DNA from: Aquilaria yunnanensis
Taxonomy: Eukaryota > Streptophyta > Magnoliopsida > Malvales > Thymelaeaceae
Assembly: GCA_039654915.1 (NCBI GenBank)
Contig: CM077595.1
Coordinates: 43,617,501-43,681,500 of the forward strand
Direction: 5' to 3'
DNA: 64,000 nucleotides
The notes beneath the pieces were generated by a model that worked only from the letters and a program-made list of their open reading frames with translations, was not told where the DNA came from and did not search any database. This document shows, in pieces, positions 59,551 to 64,000 of the stretch; position 1 is the first letter of the stretch, and the number at the start of each line of letters is the position of its first letter. The position numbers and the translations under genes are program-made.

Positions 59551-59797
59551 AAAAGTTTTTGTCCTCCAAAATAGCCATTAGCTTCAGGTATTCTTCAGGA
59601 TACCTTTCGATAAGGTTTTTTTCAGTTTCCCAAGTTACTTCTCTTTTAGAGTGGTGTGACCACTGAACTTTAACCATGGGAATATGTTTGTTTCTTAACC
59701 TTCTGGTATGCTTGGCTAAGATAGCTATAGGTTTCTCTTCATATGTTAAGTTAGGTTCCAACTGTATGTCTTCCACTACAATAGCATGCTTTGTGTC
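59549..59797 (-). pseudogene. Chromovirus chromodomain tail
   Basis: After the stop in KKHL*DTK the frame continues with EDIQLEPNLTYEEKPIAI, VKVQWSHHSKREVTWETE and RYPEEY. This is the pattern of the integrase-linked chromodomain of plant chromoviruses, which steers insertion to marked chromatin. It points to the Tekay/Del-type side of the chromoviruses, not assigned further. Confidence 0.8.
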
Positions 59798-60634
59798 CTA
59801 TAGATGCTTCTTAAGCATACTGATGTGAAAAACATTATGAACATTTGACATGCTTGGCGGTAGAGCTAACTTGTATGCTACCTTGCCAACTCTGTCCAAG
59901 ATCTCATAAGGACCGATGTATCTTGGAGCTAACTTGGTTCTTTTGCCAAATCTGACAGTGCCTTTGGTTGGCGCAACTTTCAGCCAAACATTGTCACCAA
60001 CCTCAAATTCTAAGTCTCTCATTCTTTTGTTGACATAGGCTGTGGTCCTTTCATTGGCTACCTTTAATCTCTCTTGAATCTTCTTGATTTTGGCAGTAGT
60101 ATCTTCAATAATTTCGGGACCCAACTCTAGCCTGTCTGAGGCTTCCACCCAACAGTGAGGTGTCATGCACCTTCTTCCATATAATGCTTCATAAGGTGCC
60201 ATGCCAATGGTGCTTTGGTAACTATTGTTATATGATAATTCCACCAATGGCAAGTGTTAGTCCCATTCACCTTTGAAATCCAACACACAACTCCTGAGCA
60301 TGTCTTCTAGTACCTATATCACCCTTTCAGATTGCCCATCTGTCTGAGGATGATAAGCAGTACTTAGGTGGATTTTGGTTCTTAGTGCTTTATGAAAAGC
60401 ACTCCAAAACCGAGCAGTAAATCTTGGATCTTTATCAGATACAATGGAGTCTGGCACTCCATGTAGTGTTACTATCTCCTAGACATACATCTGAGCTAAC
60501 TTGTCCAAAGAGTCGGTGAGTTTCATAGGTAAGAAGTGGGCACATTTGGTTAGCCTATCCATAATGACCCAGATTGTATCATGCCTTAATCTAGTCATAG
60601 ACAACCCAGTCAAAAAGTCCATGGTTATGTTGCC
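59798..60634 (-). pseudogene. Chromovirus integrase core and C-terminus
   Basis: Core motifs are present: NITMDFLTGLS (first Asp), [10 protein letters not shown] (second Asp), [11 protein letters not shown] (Glu). They are followed by the conserved PYEALYGRRC, the GDNVWLKV region, and GPYEILDRVGKVAYKLALP with FHISMLKKHL. Stops lie at three places where the family has Gln or Trp: near 60633 (before GNITMDF), near 60480 (MYV*EIV) and near 60254 (GEWD*HLPL). The catalytic triad is intact in sequence. Confidence 0.88.
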
Positions 60635-61714
60635 TCACTTCCTTACTGGTATAGGTAGAGTCTGTAGGGTACTAGTTGGCTTCTGGTGCTCTACCTTTAC
60701 CCTCTGGCATGTGGCACATTTGGAGACATGAGTAGCTATGTCTCTCTTGATATGTGGCCACCAGAAGTGAGTCTTCAAGTCTTTATATATTTTCTCACTT
60801 CCTAGATGGATGTTCAACTTGCTTGTGTGAGCTTCTTTAAGTATTTCATCCCTGAGCTTTGCTCCTTTAGGCATATATATTCGGTCCTTGAAGTACAATA
60901 ATCTTTGCTTGTAGGCAAATGATTGATACAAGGAAATTTTTTCCTCTCCTGAGATCTTTTTCAGGTTAGGATCTATCTCCTGTGCCTTTCTGGCTTCTTC
61001 AATCCATCCAAACTGAATTGTCAATGTGTAACTTTGGGCTTCCTCCCACTTATGCCATTTATGCCAAAGGCATGGCAGACTATTTTGCTCATCATGATCA
61101 GCTATGGATCTTCCTTTCAAAAGTCTTGTGTACTTCCTGCTCAAGGCATCTTCTACTAGATTGCCTTTGCCCTCTGTGTACTGTATACTGTAGTCATAGT
61201 CCTTGATGTACTCTAACCATCTCCTTTGCCTCATGTTCAACCTTTTCTGAGTGAACAAGTACTTTAGGCTCTTATGGTCAGTGTAGATCACTAAGGAACT
61301 ACCCGTCAAGTAATGTCTCCATTGCTTCAGAGCAAAAATCACTACTGCCAGTTCTAGGTCATGGGTAGGATAATTTTGGTCATGGGGTCTTAACTACCTT
61401 GACCCATAGGCAATGACATTTCTGTCTTGCATAAGCACACAACCTAACCCAGATCTAGATGCATCTATATATATGATGTAGGGCTTACTTGGATCAGGAA
61501 GAATCAACACTGGAGCTTCAATCAACCTCTGCTTGAGCTCCTGGAAACTCTTTTCACACTTCCTAGTCCACTCAAATCTTTGACCCTTCTTGGTCAAATG
61601 AGTAAGAACTGAGGCAATCATGGAAAAGCCTGATACAAATCTCCTGTAGTATCCAACTAATCCTAGGAAGCTTTTGATTTCGTTCACAGTTTTTGGTCTT
61701 TCCCGCTCTTGCAC
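60635..61714 (-). pseudogene. Chromovirus RNase H and integrase zinc module
   Basis: 61714-61394 has the RT-RNase H connection (SFLGLVGYYRRFVSGFSMIA, YIIYIDASRSGLGCVLMQ). It stops at a TAG where the family has Gln ([19 protein letters not shown]). The second part continues RNase H ([19 protein letters not shown]) and the integrase HHCC module ([10 protein letters not shown]...KCATCQRVK), all four ligands present. The frame is otherwise open. Confidence 0.87.
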
Positions 61715-62628
61715 TTGACCTTTTCAGGGTCGGCCTTAAGGCCTTGTGCATCTATGATGTGTCCTAGGAAAGACACCTCCCTTATCCAGAATTCACACTT
61801 GGATAACTTAGCATAAAGCTGATGCTACAACAGAGTCTTTAAGACAATCTTTAGATGATGTTCATGTTCATTTTCATCCTTGGAATACACTAGGATGTCA
61901 CCAATGAACACAACCACAAATTTGTCCAGATGTGGTCTGAACACCCTGTTCATCAAGTTCATGAAAGCAGCTGGGGCATTAGTTAAACCAAATGGCATGA
62001 CTATGTACTCATAATGCCCATATCTAGTCCTCAATGTAGTCTTAGGAATATCTTCTTCCTTTACTCTCAATTGGAAGTATCCAGATCTCAAATCTATCTT
62101 CGAGAAGATCTTAGCTCCCTTGAGTTGATCAAACAGATCCTTAATCCTAGGGAGTGGATACTTGTTCTTGATAGTCACTGCATTAAGCTTTCTGAAGTCA
62201 ATGCATAGTCTCAACGATTCATCCTTCTTCTTCACAAAGAAAACAGGAGCTCCCCATGGTGAAACACTTGGCCTTACGAACCATTTTTCAAGAAGTTCAT
62301 CAAGCTGTTTCTTGAGCTCATTCATCTCTGTGATTGGCATTCTGTAAGGAGGTATGGATATTAGACTAGCTCCTGGTTATAACTTGATCTCAAATTCAAT
62401 TTCCCTTAATGTAGGAATACCTGGCAGGTCTTTAGGAAAGACTTGTGGAAAGTCTCTCACTATAGTTATTCTATCCCCTTCTTCTTCAAAGTGTAATTGA
62501 TTCAATGCATAACAATAATCATGCTTAGAAATCACAGGTATCTTATCTAGTACCTCTAGCTCCATGCCATGCATTTCATACACTAATTCCTTAGAATTCA
62601 CTAATGCATGCACTTCACCATCAGGCAA
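61715..62628 (-). pseudogene. Chromovirus reverse transcriptase, catalytic Asp lost
   Basis: RT motifs in order: [72 protein letters not shown], then [11 protein letters not shown]. The canonical FIDDILVYS has Asp-Asp; here the first is Gly, so the enzyme should be inactive. Stops occur near 62379 (EIKL*PGA) and 61827 (TLL*HQL), and a frameshift near 61720. Confidence 0.9.
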
Positions 62629-62640
62629 TGTGATTTCCCT

Positions 62641-62925
62641 TTAAGCACAATCAATTCTTATGTTTTGCATAGCAAGCCAATTCATACCCAGCACTAAATC
62701 ATACTTAGGAATGTCCAACACTAGTAGATTAGTCATAACCTTAGTCATTCCTACTACTAGCTTACAATCCTTAGCTAGGTCATTAGTGAAAAGACATTGA
62801 CTACCTGCTGTTTTCACTAAGGATATCCTAGGCATGATTTCAGTAGGCAATTTCATGGCTTCAACAAATTTCCTAGCCACTATAGACACAGATGCACCAG
62901 TATCAAACAGAACACTAACAGTCAT
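62641..62925 (-). pseudogene. Chromovirus aspartic protease
   Basis: VLFDTGASVSIVARKF carries the active-site DTGAS motif, and YDLVLGMNWLAMQNIRIDC is the conserved second part ahead of RT. A TAA ends the frame at 62641-62643, separating it from RT. Confidence 0.87.
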
Positions 62926-63125
62926 ACCATTAAGGTAAATGTTACCTCTTAGTGCTCCTTCCTACTCTGATGTCTCTGGCCTCTCCACTTGGAAGACTCT
63001 GCCAGCTCTCTACGCTGGAGGCCGAGGCACTGGAGGAACTGGCCTCTGCTGTCCTTCCCTTAGTGCTCCGCCTCTAGGTCCTGCCCCAATAGGCCTTACT
63101 GGACCTTGGTCTTCTGGTCTCCTTT

Positions 63126-64000
63126 GAGCCTGTGGGCAGTCTTTGATCCAATGATCCATGGATCCACATTTTAGACACGCTTGGATATCAAAGTAGCAAG
63201 GTTTCTTTCCATGAAACCTCCTACACTTAGGGCACCTTAGGCCAGGGAACTTCCCCTTAACCTTGCCCTCACCACCAAAATAGGAACTCTTGGCTATTCC
63301 CTTGCCATGTGGTGGCTTCTTTTGCTTGCCCCCTACCTGACTACTTTCCCCTGGTCCACTGGGAAAGTGCTTAGTCTTATACTCCTCTTGCTCTCCTAAT
63401 AGAGCTTTCTGTACTGCTTCATAGTATGTAACTGCTCAAAAAGGTCTAACAGCCTTTCTAATGTTTGACTTTAGGCCTCTGACAAATCTTTTGGCCTTCA
63501 ATTCCTCCAATCCATGATACTGAAGAGCATACCTCGCCAACTGATTGAATTTGTGCTCATCCTCTAGGACACTGAGGTTGTCCTGCCTTAGAGCATCAAA
63601 TTCAGCTTGCTTCATATCCTTGATAGCATCACTGATGTACTGTTCCTGGAACAGCCGTGTGAACTCTGGCGAGCTCATCTCAATATCCCTTCCTGGCCTT
63701 CTGCCCTTCTGGAAAGCATACCTGTCTCTGGTGTTTCTCCACCACATCTTTGCACTGCCTACCAAGTTGTAAGTAGCCAGTGACACCTTCTTGGTGGAAG
63801 TCTTAGGCCTTGGAACCTCTCCAATAGTCTGACTTCATCTAGGCCTTCTAGATCTTCTAATTTGTTTCTCCTGGATCTGTGAGAGCCCTCTATATGGTGA
63901 TGCTTTCTATGATCTTTTTGCCTTCTCCTGGATCTTCTCTCATGGCCTTCCTTAATCTCATTCCTAGTGGAGGAATGGTCATAGACTGAGGGATTGGTCC
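63126..64000 (-). pseudogene. Chromovirus gag (continues past the window edge)
   Basis: 63786-63436 carries the Retrotrans_gag core (AKMWWRNTRDRYAF, FTRLFQEQYISDAIKDMKQ, HKFNQLARYA, LKAKRFVRGLKSNIRKAV). After a stop, a basic linker follows, with the knuckle CLKCGSMDHWIKDC (63136-63178). The N-terminal part near 63830-64000 is Arg/His-rich and broken. The element's start and 5' LTR lie outside the window. Confidence 0.82.

Overview
This window is plant nuclear DNA, most likely from a eudicot. The evidence is one intron-rich host gene with the sequence hallmarks of EARLY FLOWERING 5 (ELF5, the plant WBP11/NpwBP homologue) set in a dense bed of plant LTR retrotransposons. I could not name the species. 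There is no sign of bacterial or organellar sequence, tRNA or rRNA genes, or CRISPR.

Layout. 1-2156: Athila-like LTR fragment, then unassigned, possibly genic DNA. 2162-12365: Ty3/gypsy element of the Tat type (Tat-1, minus strand), flanked by a perfect 5-bp target duplication and sitting inside a short open frame that continues on both sides of it. 13599-18981: the ELF5 gene (minus strand, nine coding exons, 540 aa). 19000-21467 and 29793-31601: retrotransposon-like non-coding DNA. 21468-29787: a complete, apparently recent Ty1/copia element (minus strand) with matching 1415-bp LTRs, a TGATT duplication and an unbroken 1323-codon gag-pol frame.

From about 31 kb to 53 kb the base layer is a decayed Athila-like Ty3 element (plus strand), heavily invaded. 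A chromovirus solo LTR (31602-35501), itself carrying a copia solo LTR (32457-33872), sits in its LTR region. A second, internally deleted Tat element (Tat-2, 37053-46178), carrying another copia solo LTR (40595-42010), splits its gag. A third copia solo LTR (46515-47931) splits the gag again. A second chromovirus solo LTR (49195-51598) lies further downstream. From 53224 to the end of the window lies a decayed chromovirus on the minus strand (gag, protease, RT, RNase H, integrase, chromodomain). Its 3' LTR was inserted into a relative's LTR, and the junction was then duplicated in tandem.

The most interesting signal is shared by the two Tat elements. Downstream of integrase and antisense to gag-pol, both carry an extra gene with its own TATA box, an N-terminal domain like the 'putative gypsy type transposon' (Transposase_28) family, a coiled-coil C-terminus and three small GT-AG introns at matching positions. 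Tat-2 has lost most of gag, protease and RT but kept this gene region almost whole. Next to it, Tat-1 has an amplified 63-89 bp tandem repeat that occurs once in Tat-2.
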